From contig JAITTC010000073.1 of NCBI GenBank assembly GCA_031287285.1, positions 1-5,623 of the forward strand: DNA of 5,623 nucleotides. The letters are read 5' to 3'. Both the position numbers and the translations under genes were made by a program. This document shows, piece after piece, positions 1-5,623 of the stretch. The stretch is from Christensenellaceae bacterium (lineage in GTDB: Bacteria; Bacillota; Clostridia; Christensenellales; UBA1750). Each line of letters starts with the position of its first letter. Positions within the stretch are counted from its first letter, which is position 1. Below the pieces are notes generated by a model. It had not been told where the DNA came from. It ran no database searches and worked only from the letters and a program-made list of their open reading frames with translations.

Positions 1-1321
1 CGGCATTGCGGTCAGCGAAGACGGCCTCCTGCGCGGCGTGCGCGATTCCGGCCTGGTGCCCGAGGTGCTCGACCAAGAGGCCCTTGACTTCCTGGGGCAG
101 GCGCAGATCGCCATCGGCCATGTGCGCTACGGCGCGAGCGGGAGCCTCGATAAGGCGAGCGCCCAGCCCATGGTGCTCAGGCATGTGAAGGGTAACATCG
201 CGATTTGCTTCAACGGCGCCCTGACCAACGCCCACGAGCTTCGCAACGAGCTGGAGCTTAGCGGCGCGATCTTTCACACCTTGACCGATTGCGAGGTCAT
301 CGCCCAGGTCTTCACCAGAGAGAGGCTCCACGCGCCCTCCGCGGAAGCTGCCCTTGAAAACACCATGGGTAGGCTCAGGGGCGCGTACTCCATCGTCTTG
401 ATGTCAGCCCGCAAGCTCATCGCGGCCAGGGATCCGATAGGCTTCCGGCCGCTTTGCATTGGGCGGGTAAACGGCGGCTACGCGGTGTCGTCGGAATCCT
501 GCGCATTCGAAACCCTGGGCGGCGAGCTGATTCGCGACATCGCCCCCGGCGAGGTCGCCGTGGTGCGGGGCGGCGAGCTGTTCTCGCTTCGCTCGCACTG
601 CGGGGGCAAGGGCGCGCTCTGCGCCTATGAGCAGGTCTATTTCGCCAGGCCGGATTCGGTGCTCGACGGCGCCTCGGTGCACGAAACCCGCCTGCGCGCG
701 GGTCAGGTTTTGGCCCAAAAGCACCCGGCGGAGGCGGACGTGGTCATCGGCGCGCCGGACTCCGGCCTGGCCGCGGCGCTTGGGTATTCGCAGGCCTCGG
801 GGCTGCCCTACGGCATCGGCCTCATCAAGAACCGCTACGTCGGAAGAACCTTAACCGAGCCCACCCGCGCGCTGCGCCAGGCTGGGGTCGAGATCAAGCT
901 CGGCGCCGTGGAGCAGGTCGTGAAGGGCAAGCGCGTGGTCGTGGTCGATGACTCCATCGTGCGCGGCACGACCATCGCCCAGGCCGTGCGCATCCTGCGC
1001 GAGGCAGGGGCCCGGGAGGTGCACCTGCGCATCTCGTCCCCGCCGTTCAGCTACCCCTGCTATTTTGGCACGAACATCGACCCTGGCGAGGCGCTCGTGG
1101 CGGCGCAGCTCAGCGTGGAAGGGATTCGCCAAAAGCTTCTGGTCGATTCGCTGGGCTACCTCGACGCCTGCGACATGCACCGGATCGCGGAGGGCTCGAA
1201 GATCGGTTTTTGCCTTGGCTGCTTCACCGGGGAATACCCAAGCGAGCCGCCCAAGGCCTTTGAAGACAAATACCTTTTGCCCCTCTCGCTAAGCGGTCGG
1301 GGCGAAGATAAGGAGCAATAG
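1..1321 (+). CDS. purF: Amidophosphoribosyltransferase (glutamine PRPP amidotransferase), 5' end missing
   Basis: Catalyses the first committed step of purine synthesis in the cytosol: PRPP plus glutamine gives 5-phosphoribosylamine. The frame is open from base 2; 439 residues are visible, so roughly the first 50-60 residues, including the catalytic N-terminal Cys and any propeptide, lie outside the window. The GTG at 38 is internal, because the frame upstream of it already reads the family's GIAVSEDGLLRG segment. Visible glutaminase motifs are GHVRY, NGALTNAHELR and the Asp of TDCEV. The PRPP loop VVVVDDSIVRGTT is encoded at 935-973. Four Cys codons (620-622, 1058-1060, 1211-1213, 1220-1222) match in context (CAYEQVYFARPDS, PCYFGTN, CLGCFTGEYP) the [4Fe-4S] ligands of the B. 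subtilis-type enzyme. The usual HNG motif reads FNG here. The C-terminal tail after FEDK looks extended (see the repeat feature). Identification is near certain; the product should be subject to purine nucleotide feedback, as is known for the family. Confidence 0.97.
   Translation, partial: GIAVSEDGLLRGVRDSGLVPEVLDQEALDFLGQAQIAIGHVRYGASGSLDKASAQPMVLRHVKGNIAICFNGALTNAHELRNELELSGAIFHTLTDCEVIAQVFTRERLHAPSAEAALENTMGRLRGAYSIVLMSARKLIAARDPIGFRPLCIGRVNGGYAVSSESCAFETLGGELIRDIAPGEVAVVRGGELFSLRSHCGGKGALCAYEQVYFARPDSVLDGASVHETRLRAGQVLAQKHPAEADVVIGAPDSGLAAALGYSQASGLPYGIGLIKNRYVGRTLTEPTRALRQAGVEIKLGAVEQVVKGKRVVVVDDSIVRGTTIAQAVRILREAGAREVHLRISSPPFSYPCYFGTNIDPGEALVAAQLSVEGIRQKLLVDSLGYLDACDMHRIAEGSKIGFCLGCFTGEYPSEPPKAFEDKYLLPLSLSGRGEDKEQ
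1262..1312 (+). repeat. Short palindromic element flanked by near-duplicate 9-mers inside the purF 3' end
   Basis: Bases 1279-1303 form an inverted repeat. GCCCC (1279-1283) pairs with GGGGC (1299-1303), followed by a 2x2 mismatch. TCGC (1286-1289) then pairs with GCGG (1293-1296, including one T-G wobble) around the loop TAA. The hairpin is flanked by GAAGACAAA (1262-1270) and GAAGATAAG (1304-1312), identical at 7 of 9 bases. Both differences are synonymous, so the residues Glu-Asp-Lys occur twice, separated by YLLPLSLSGRG. The arrangement resembles an in-frame insertion of a small REP- or MITE-like element with a target-site duplication at the very end of PurF. Chance similarity cannot be excluded. 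The hairpin ends six bases before the purM ribosome binding site. Confidence 0.45.
1310..1315 (+). promoter_or_regulatory. Ribosome binding site of purM
   Basis: AAGGAG lies within the last codons of purF, eight bases before the purM ATG at 1324. It fixes that start and implies translational coupling with purF. It overlaps the downstream copy of the duplicated 9-mer described for the purF 3' end. Confidence 0.85.
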
Positions 1322-1323
1322 CC

Positions 1324-2367
1324 ATGGAGCGATATAGTCATTCCGAAAGCTATAAGAGCGCGGGGGTCGACATCACGGCTGGCTACCGCGCCGTGGAGCT
1401 CATGAAGGGCTCCATCGCGCGGACGATGACGCCCGGCGTGGTTTCCGGCATCGGGGGCTTTGGCGGCCTGTTCGAACCGGAATTTGCGGGGATGGAGCGA
1501 CCGGTGCTCGTTTCCGGCACCGATGGCGTGGGCACGAAGCTCAAGCTCGCCTTCCTGCTCAACAAGCACGACACCATCGGCATCGACGCGGTGGCCATGT
1601 GCGCAAACGACGTGCTCTGCGCGGGGGCAAAGCCGCTCTTCTTCCTCGATTACATCGCCTGCGGCAAGAACCGCCCCGAGGTCATCGCGGAAATCGTTTC
1701 CGGCGTGGCCGAGGGCTGCGTGCAGGCGGGCGCCGCGCTCATCGGCGGCGAAACCGCCGAGCACCCGGGCCTGATGCCAGAGGACGAGTATGATTTGGCC
1801 GGCTTTTGCGTCGGCATCGCGGACGCGAAGAAGATCTTGAATAAAGAAACCCTGCGGCCCGGCGATGTTCTCATCGGCCTGCCCTCGTCAGGCGCGCATT
1901 CCAACGCGTTTTCGTTGATCCGCAAGGTCTTTCAGCTCGAGGAGGGCGGGGATCTTTCGCGCTTTGACGAAGAGCTCGGCGCGCCGCTGCTGCAGACCCT
2001 GCTCACGCCCACGCGCATCTACGCAAGGGCCATGAACGCCCTCCTGGGCAAGGTCGAGCTGCGCGGGGCCTCGCACATCACCGGCGGCGGCTTTTATGAG
2101 AACATCCCCAGAATGCTGCCGGGCGGCCTGCGCGCCAGGGTGAAGCTTTCTTCCTTCCCAAAGCCCAAGATCTTCGGCTTAATTCAAAAAACCGGCGGGA
2201 TTCCGGAACGGGATATGTACAACACCTTCAACATGGGCCTTGGCATGGTGCTGGCCGTGAAAAAGGGCGAAGAAAAGCTGGCGATGGAGCTTTTAGAGGC
2301 AGCCGGCGAGCCTGCCTATCTCATCGGCGAGGCGGAGGAGGGCGAGGGGGGCGTTGCGCTGTGGTGA
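1324..2367 (+). CDS. purM: Phosphoribosylformylglycinamidine cyclo-ligase (AIR synthetase)
   Basis: Catalyses the ATP-dependent ring closure of FGAM to aminoimidazole ribonucleotide, pathway step 5, as a cytosolic homodimer. The 347-residue length is normal for the family. Motifs in order: YKSAGVDI (10-17), GGFGGLFE (44-51), SGTDGVGTKLK (64-74, nucleotide-binding region), NDVLCAGAKPLFFLDY (95-110), GGETAEHPG (141-149), YDLAGFCVG (156-164), HSNAFSLIRK (192-201), HITGGGFYENIPR (251-263) and MYNTFNMGLGMV (298-309). HSNAF replaces the common HSNGF, and GGETAEHPG replaces the E. coli-type GGETAEMPG; neither suggests loss of function. The ATG follows the purF stop after two bases and has a good Shine-Dalgarno. 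The 3' end overlaps purN. No truncation or frameshift is seen. Confidence 0.98.
   Translation: MERYSHSESYKSAGVDITAGYRAVELMKGSIARTMTPGVVSGIGGFGGLFEPEFAGMERPVLVSGTDGVGTKLKLAFLLNKHDTIGIDAVAMCANDVLCAGAKPLFFLDYIACGKNRPEVIAEIVSGVAEGCVQAGAALIGGETAEHPGLMPEDEYDLAGFCVGIADAKKILNKETLRPGDVLIGLPSSGAHSNAFSLIRKVFQLEEGGDLSRFDEELGAPLLQTLLTPTRIYARAMNALLGKVELRGASHITGGGFYENIPRMLPGGLRARVKLSSFPKPKIFGLIQKTGGIPERDMYNTFNMGLGMVLAVKKGEEKLAMELLEAAGEPAYLIGEAEEGEGGVALW
2344..2351 (+). promoter_or_regulatory. Probable ribosome binding site of purN
   Basis: The purine-rich GAGGGGGG within the last codons of purM lies 9 bases before GTG 2361 and 12 before GTG 2364, slightly favouring the earlier start. The match to the anti-Shine-Dalgarno is only partial, so coupling to purM termination probably contributes. 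Confidence 0.5.
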
Positions 2368-2981
2368 GGGTGGCCGTGCTGGTTTCAGGCTCCGGCACGA
2401 ACCTGCAGAGGATCCTCGACGCCCAAAAAGAGGGGAAGCTGGCCCCCGCGGAGGTGGCGCTGGTGGTTTCAAACCGAAAGGCAGCCTTCGCGCTTGAGAG
2501 GGCGAAGGCAGCGGGCGTTGAGAGCGCTGTGCTCTCAAAGGCCATGGAGCCGGACCCCGTGATTTGGGATGAAAAGCTGCTGGCGCTTTTGCGGGCCCGG
2601 CGCATCGATCTGGTGGTCTTGGCGGGCTTTCTCATGATCCTGGGCGAAAAGGTGGTTTCCGCCTACGAAAACCGAATCATCAACATCCACCCGGCGCTGA
2701 TCCCGAGCTTTTCGGGCCTTGGCTTCTATGGGCTGCGCGTGCACGAGGCCGCCCTTGCGCGCGGCGTGAAGATCACGGGCGCGACCGCGCATTTGGTGAA
2801 CCGAGATGTGGACGGCGGGCCGATCCTGATTCAAAAGGCGGTGGAGCTGCTGGATGGCGACACGCCAGAGAGCCTGCAGCGCCGCGTGATGGAGCAGGCG
2901 GAGTGGGTGATTTTGCCCAAGGCCGTTCAAATGGCGGCCGGCCGGCTGGAAGAGCAGAAAAAAGCGGAGGAAAGAGCATGA
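2361..2981 (+). CDS. purN: Phosphoribosylglycinamide formyltransferase (GAR transformylase, folate-dependent)
   Basis: Transfers the formyl group of 10-formyltetrahydrofolate to GAR, giving FGAR (pathway step 3). It is 206 residues from the GTG at 2361, a usual length. The phosphate-binding SGSGTN is at 9-14. The catalytic triad known from E. coli (Asn106, His108, Asp144) corresponds to Asn108 and His110 in IINIHP and Asp151 in DVDGGPIL. VVLAGFLMIL (85-94) is the usual folate-side segment. The loop PSFSGLGFYGLRVHEAAL is of a form I associate with clostridial PurN. The start is ambiguous. GTG at 2361 overlaps purM by seven bases and has GAGGGGGG (2344-2351) nine bases upstream. GTG at 2364 would give the classical GTGA overlap and a protein one residue shorter. 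Either way the gene is translationally coupled to purM. The last 15 or so residues are charged and probably disordered. Confidence 0.96.
   Translation: MVRVAVLVSGSGTNLQRILDAQKEGKLAPAEVALVVSNRKAAFALERAKAAGVESAVLSKAMEPDPVIWDEKLLALLRARRIDLVVLAGFLMILGEKVVSAYENRIINIHPALIPSFSGLGFYGLRVHEAALARGVKITGATAHLVNRDVDGGPILIQKAVELLDGDTPESLQRRVMEQAEWVILPKAVQMAAGRLEEQKKAEERA
2966..2970 (+). promoter_or_regulatory. Ribosome binding site of purO
   Basis: GGAGG ends seven bases before ATG 2978. This and the ATGA overlap with the purN stop select 2978 over the in-frame upstream ATG at 2903, which would add 25 residues that overlap purN and do not look like family sequence. Confidence 0.88.
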
Positions 2982-3682
2982 AGGAACTGCATGAGGCGCT
3001 GAGCGCCACGAGCTACCCGGGGCGCGGCATCCTGCTGGGGCGCAGCGCCTGCGGAAGCTACGCCTACATGGCCTATTTCATCATGGGCAGGAGCGAGAAC
3101 TCGCGCAACCGCGTCTTTGTGGCCGAGGGCGAGGGCCTGCGCACCAAGGCCTTCGACGAAGCCAGGATGAAGGACCCTTCCCTGGTGATCTACTGGCCCC
3201 TGCGCGTGGAGGGGAGCACGACCATCGTCACCAATGGCGACCAGACCGATACGATCGCGCAGGGCCTCAAAAAAGGCCTCTCGTTTGAAGAGGCGCTGCG
3301 CTCTCGCGAGTTTGAGCCCGACGCGCCAAACTTTACCCCGCGCATTTCGGGCTATGCCGGCCTTGCGGGCGGCAAGCTCAGCTTCGGCCTCTCGATTTTA
3401 AAGACAGACGACGGCGGCAGGAGCTGCGCCCGCTATTTCTATCGCTACGACGACCCGCAGCCTGGCGAAGGGCGCCTCATTCACACCTACAGGGGCGACG
3501 GCGAGCCGCTGCCCTCCTTCGCCGGCGAACCCGCGAAGATCAGGCTCGGCATGGACTTTTCGGCCTTTGCTAAAACCGCCTGGTCTAGCCTGAACGATGA
3601 AAACAAGGTCTCTTTACTGGCGCGAAGAATCGACATCGCCACGGGGAAATACGAGCAAATCATCTTTAACAAGAACCATTGA
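2978..3682 (+). CDS. purO: IMP cyclohydrolase, archaeal PurO-type
   Basis: Predicted to close FAICAR to IMP, the last step of the pathway. The 234 residues show no resemblance to the MGS-like IMP cyclohydrolase domain of bacterial PurH. They fit the IMP cyclohydrolase family first known from archaeal PurO (Ntn-hydrolase-like fold), which is also present in many Clostridia. Recognisable segments: PGRGILLG (14-21), YFIMGRSENSRNR (33-45), TTIVTNGDQTDTI (81-93), REFEPDAPNFTPRISG (110-125) and GEGRLIHTY (163-171). Archaeal members are about 200 residues; the extra length here lies mainly in the C-terminal third. There is no signal peptide or membrane segment. The gene overlaps purN by ATGA and sits directly before AICARFT, the same order as the two domains in fused PurH, which supports the function. 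Assignment rests on remembered motifs, not a search; catalytic residues are not assigned. Confidence 0.92.
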   Translation: MKELHEALSATSYPGRGILLGRSACGSYAYMAYFIMGRSENSRNRVFVAEGEGLRTKAFDEARMKDPSLVIYWPLRVEGSTTIVTNGDQTDTIAQGLKKGLSFEEALRSREFEPDAPNFTPRISGYAGLAGGKLSFGLSILKTDDGGRSCARYFYRYDDPQPGEGRLIHTYRGDGEPLPSFAGEPAKIRLGMDFSAFAKTAWSSLNDENKVSLLARRIDIATGKYEQIIFNKNH

Positions 3683-3686
3683 GTTT

Positions 3687-3694
3687 AAGGGAGG
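3687..3694 (+). promoter_or_regulatory. Ribosome binding site of the AICAR formyltransferase gene
   Basis: AAGGGAGG lies in the 22-base spacer after purO, ten bases before ATG 3705. It is one of the clearest Shine-Dalgarno sequences in the operon. It excludes the longer reading frame opening at 3597, whose first 36 codons would lie inside purO. Confidence 0.85.
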
Positions 3695-3704
3695 GAAACG
3701 CGCC

Positions 3705-4877
3705 ATGGCGGAGCTGACGCTGAAATACGGCTGCAACCCAAACCAAAAGCCCTCGCGCATCTTCTTAGAGGGCGAATTGCCGGTGAGGGTGCTGGCAGGC
3801 AGACCGGGCTACATCAACTTTTTAGACGCGCTCAACGGCTGGCAGCTCGTCAGGGAGCTGAAAGAAGCGACGGGGCTGCCCGCCGCGACCTCGTTCAAGC
3901 ATGTGAGCCCGGCCGGCGCGGCCATCGGCCTGCCGCTTGACGAAACGATGAAGAAGATCTACTTCGTAGATAAAAAGGCGGAGCTTTCGCCCCTTGCCTG
4001 CGCCTACGCGCGCGCCCGCGGGGCCGACAGGATGAGTTCCTTCGGCGACTTCATCGCCCTTTCAGACCCCTGCGACGAGCAAACGGCAGCCCTCATCGCC
4101 AAGGAGGTTTCAGACGGCGTGATCGCCCCGGGCTACAGCCCGGAAGCGCTTGAAATCCTCAAAAACAAGCGCAAGGGCGCCTATAACGTGGTCGAAATCG
4201 ACCCAGCCTATGCCCCTGAGGAGATCGAGCGCAAGCAGGTCTTCGGCATCAGCTTTGAGCAGGGCAGAAACAGCCTGAAAATCGGCGAAGAGCTGCTCAA
4301 AGACGTCGTGACCGCCAATCGGCTGATCCCGGAAGGCGCAAAGCGCGACCTGATCGTGGCGCTCATCACCCTGAAATATACCCAGTCCAATTCCGTTTGC
4401 TACGCCTACGGCGGCCAGGCAATCGGCATCGGCGCGGGGCAGCAGTCGCGCATCCATTGCACGCGGCTGGCCGGCGGCAAGGCCGATAATTGGTTTTTGC
4501 GCCAGCACCCCAGGGTTTTGGGGCTTAAATTCGCAAAAGGTCTCGGCCGTGCCGATCGCGACAACGCGATCGACGTCTATATTTCAGACGAGTATGAAGA
4601 CGTTCTGGGCGACGGCGTTTGGCAAAGCATCTTCGCTTCCCGCCCGGACCCGCTCAGCCGCGAAGAAAAGAAGGAATGGATCGCGGGCTTTGACGGCGTG
4701 GCCCTCGGCTCCGACGCCTTCTTCCCCTTTGGCGACAATATCGAGCGCGCGCGGAAAAGCGGCGTTCGATACATCGCCCAGCCGGGCGGTTCCATCAGGG
4801 ACGACAATGTGATCGAGGTTTGCGACCGCTACGGCATCGCCATGGCGATGACCGGCATTCGGCTGTTCCACCATTAA
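3705..4877 (+). CDS. purH: Stand-alone AICAR formyltransferase (C-terminal PurH/ATIC domain only)
   Basis: Transfers formyl from 10-formyltetrahydrofolate to AICAR, giving FAICAR (pathway step 9); PurO then cyclises it. The 390 residues correspond only to the transformylase half of PurH/ATIC; the roughly 200-residue N-terminal cyclohydrolase domain is absent, not frameshifted, because purO and a proper ribosome binding site precede the ATG. Motifs: NGWQLVRELKEA (44-55), SFKHVSPAGAA (63-73) with the catalytic Lys65-His66 pair, YARARGADRMSSFGDF (101-116), EVSDGVIAPGY (134-144), KYTQSNSVCYA (224-234), GIGAGQQSRIHCTRLAG (241-257), SDAFFPF (336-342), QPGGSIRDDNVI (359-370) and terminal RLFHH. Most of these match animal ATIC wording rather than E. 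coli PurH (for example KHVSPAG against KHANPCG, and KYTQSNSVCYA against KFVKSNAIVYA), although QPGGSIRDD is bacterial in style. The symbol purH is used for want of an agreed name; only one of its two activities is encoded. Confidence 0.95.
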   Translation: MAELTLKYGCNPNQKPSRIFLEGELPVRVLAGRPGYINFLDALNGWQLVRELKEATGLPAATSFKHVSPAGAAIGLPLDETMKKIYFVDKKAELSPLACAYARARGADRMSSFGDFIALSDPCDEQTAALIAKEVSDGVIAPGYSPEALEILKNKRKGAYNVVEIDPAYAPEEIERKQVFGISFEQGRNSLKIGEELLKDVVTANRLIPEGAKRDLIVALITLKYTQSNSVCYAYGGQAIGIGAGQQSRIHCTRLAGGKADNWFLRQHPRVLGLKFAKGLGRADRDNAIDVYISDEYEDVLGDGVWQSIFASRPDPLSREEKKEWIAGFDGVALGSDAFFPFGDNIERARKSGVRYIAQPGGSIRDDNVIEVCDRYGIAMAMTGIRLFHH

Positions 4878-4916
4878 GGCTTGGGGGGGGAACCCCGAGG
4901 GGAAGGGATTGAAGGC
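4878..4916 (+). promoter_or_regulatory. G-rich purD leader with ribosome binding site
   Basis: This 39-base spacer is the largest gap in the window. It contains a run of eight G (4883-4890), then AACCCC (4891-4896), GGGG (4899-4902) and AAGGG (4903-4907), the last being the likely Shine-Dalgarno nine bases before ATG 4917. CCCC can pair with the first four G of the run across a six-base loop. Alternatively, the G tracts could form a quadruplex that includes the Shine-Dalgarno. No rho-independent terminator (stem plus T run) is present, so readthrough from the upstream gene into purD is expected. Confidence 0.5.
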
Positions 4917-5623
4917 ATGGAGATTCTGGTCGTCGGCTCCGGCGGGCGCGAGCACGCCATCATCAAAAAGCTGAAGGAAAGCCCCCTTTGCGGAAAAATC
5001 CACTGCGCGCCGGGCAACGGAGGCATCGAGGCCGAAGGGGCGCTTTGCCACCCCGTGAAGGCCGGCGATTTAAGAGGCGTCTTGGCGCTCGCCAAGGAGA
5101 TCGCGCCGGATTTCGTGGTCGTCGCGCCCGACGACCCCTTGGTTTTGGGGCTCGTCGATCTTTTGGAGGAGAATGGATTTGCCTGCTTCGGTCCGTCGAA
5201 GGCGGCGGCGCGCCTGGAGGGCAGCAAGGTCTTTTCAAAGGGCCTGATGAAGAAATACGGCATCCCGACGGCCCAATACGAGGTTTTTACCGGCGCCGGC
5301 GCGGCGGGCGATTGGATCCGGGCCAATCAGAACTACCCCCTGGTGCTCAAGGCGGACGGGCTGGCGCTCGGTAAGGGCGTGCTGATCGCGGAAAGCGAGG
5401 AGGAGGCCCTTCAGGCCGTGCAAACCCTGATGGAAGATAAGAAGTTTGGGGAAAGCGGCTCGCAGATCGTGATCGAGGAGTTCCTGCGCGGGCCCGAGGT
5501 CACGGCGCTTTGCCTGACCGACGGCGAGACGATTCGCCCCCTGGCCTCTTCGATGGACCATAAGCGCGCCCTGGACGGCGACTTGGGGCTCAACACCGGC
5601 GGCATGGGCACCATCGCCCCGAG
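4917..5623 (+). CDS. purD: Phosphoribosylamine-glycine ligase (GAR synthetase), 3' end missing
   Basis: Joins phosphoribosylamine, the unstable product of PurF, to glycine with ATP (pathway step 2). The frame starts at ATG 4917 and stays open to the window edge; 235 residues are visible, a little over half of the usual 420-430. N-terminal domain: MEILVVGSGGREHA (1-14), APGNGG (31-36) and VVVAPDDPLVLGLVD (67-81), where many relatives read GPEAPLVAG. ATP-grasp part: FGPSKAAARLEGSKVFSKGLMKKYGIPTA (91-119), PLVLKADGLALGKGV (141-155), VIEEFLRGPEV (185-195), SMDHKRALDGDLGLNTGGMGTIAP (212-235). All expected motifs up to the cut are intact. Its place in the same operon as purF is in keeping with the need to use phosphoribosylamine quickly, though channelling is only an inference. 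Whether the gene ends the operon cannot be seen. Confidence 0.97.
   Translation, partial: MEILVVGSGGREHAIIKKLKESPLCGKIHCAPGNGGIEAEGALCHPVKAGDLRGVLALAKEIAPDFVVVAPDDPLVLGLVDLLEENGFACFGPSKAAARLEGSKVFSKGLMKKYGIPTAQYEVFTGAGAAGDWIRANQNYPLVLKADGLALGKGVLIAESEEEALQAVQTLMEDKKFGESGSQIVIEEFLRGPEVTALCLTDGETIRPLASSMDHKRALDGDLGLNTGGMGTIAP

Noticed and set aside
1156..1764. 202-codon minus-strand open frame across the purF-purM junction
   Set aside because: It lies antisense to two well-identified genes, its composition (Ala/Gly/His/Arg rich) is what a GC-rich shadow frame gives, and no family is recognisable.
2903..2977. Earlier ATG for purO adding 25 residues
   Set aside because: It would overlap purN by 79 bases; ATG 2978 has GGAGG at the right spacing and an ATGA overlap, and family-like sequence begins after it.
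3597..3704. Extension of the AICARFT reading frame upstream into purO, giving a 426-residue protein
   Set aside because: The extra 36 residues lie within purO coding sequence and do not resemble the family, and a good ribosome binding site precedes ATG 3705.
4878..4916. Terminator between the AICARFT gene and purD
   Set aside because: There is no stem followed by a T run; the G/C tracts lead straight into the purD ribosome binding site.
4584..5326. Two long minus-strand open frames opposite the end of the AICARFT gene and the start of purD
   Set aside because: They are antisense shadows of conserved genes in GC-rich DNA, mutually overlapping and without recognisable motifs.
4988..5374. Plus-strand 128-codon frame inside purD
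   Set aside because: It is Arg/Gly-rich and out of frame with purD, whose own frame from 4917 carries all the expected GAR synthetase motifs.
1..5623. CRISPR arrays, tRNA or rRNA genes, insertion sequences, defence or toxin-antitoxin genes
   Set aside because: No spaced direct repeats, tRNA-like folds, transposase motifs or unexplained coding stretches were seen; almost every base belongs to the six pathway genes.

Overview
The window is a single, tightly packed, plus-strand purine biosynthesis operon fragment, broken at both ends by the window edges. The order is purF (3' part), purM, purN, an IMP cyclohydrolase of the archaeal PurO type, a stand-alone AICAR formyltransferase (the C-terminal half of an ordinary PurH), and purD (5' part). 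Nothing convincing is encoded on the minus strand.

Organism: the DNA is GC-rich (around 60% by eye), and G/C-ending codons dominate. The gene order purF-M-N-(H)-D is typical of Firmicutes. PurF has all four Cys ligands of the [4Fe-4S] Bacillus-type enzyme. PurN has the GFYGLRVHEAAL segment that I associate with Clostridia, and a separate PurO plus AICARFT pair is a pattern I associate with gut-type Clostridia. The best guess is a high-GC member of Clostridia (Oscillospirales or Christensenellales-like); the exact lineage cannot be read from this window.

Layout: purF runs from the left edge to 1321. purM starts 2 nt later and overlaps purN by 4 or 7 nt. purN overlaps purO by 4 nt (ATGA). A 22-nt spacer with a strong Shine-Dalgarno leads to AICARFT, and a 39-nt G-rich spacer leads to purD. 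No gap exceeds 39 nt. No promoter, riboswitch or terminator is visible; any operon control would lie upstream of purF, outside the window.

How the genes work together: PurF (step 1), PurD (step 2), PurN (step 3) and PurM (step 5) build the imidazole ring from PRPP. AICARFT (step 9) and PurO (step 10) close the pathway to IMP. PurN and AICARFT both use 10-formyltetrahydrofolate. Steps 4 and 6-8 (PurL/S/Q, PurE/K, PurC, PurB) must be encoded elsewhere. The main point of interest is that bifunctional PurH is replaced by two genes of different evolutionary flavour: an archaeal-type cyclohydrolase and a transformylase whose motifs resemble animal ATIC more than E. coli PurH. A second, smaller point is an apparent short palindromic insertion in the 3' end of purF. 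I see no defence, mobile or otherwise exotic system here.
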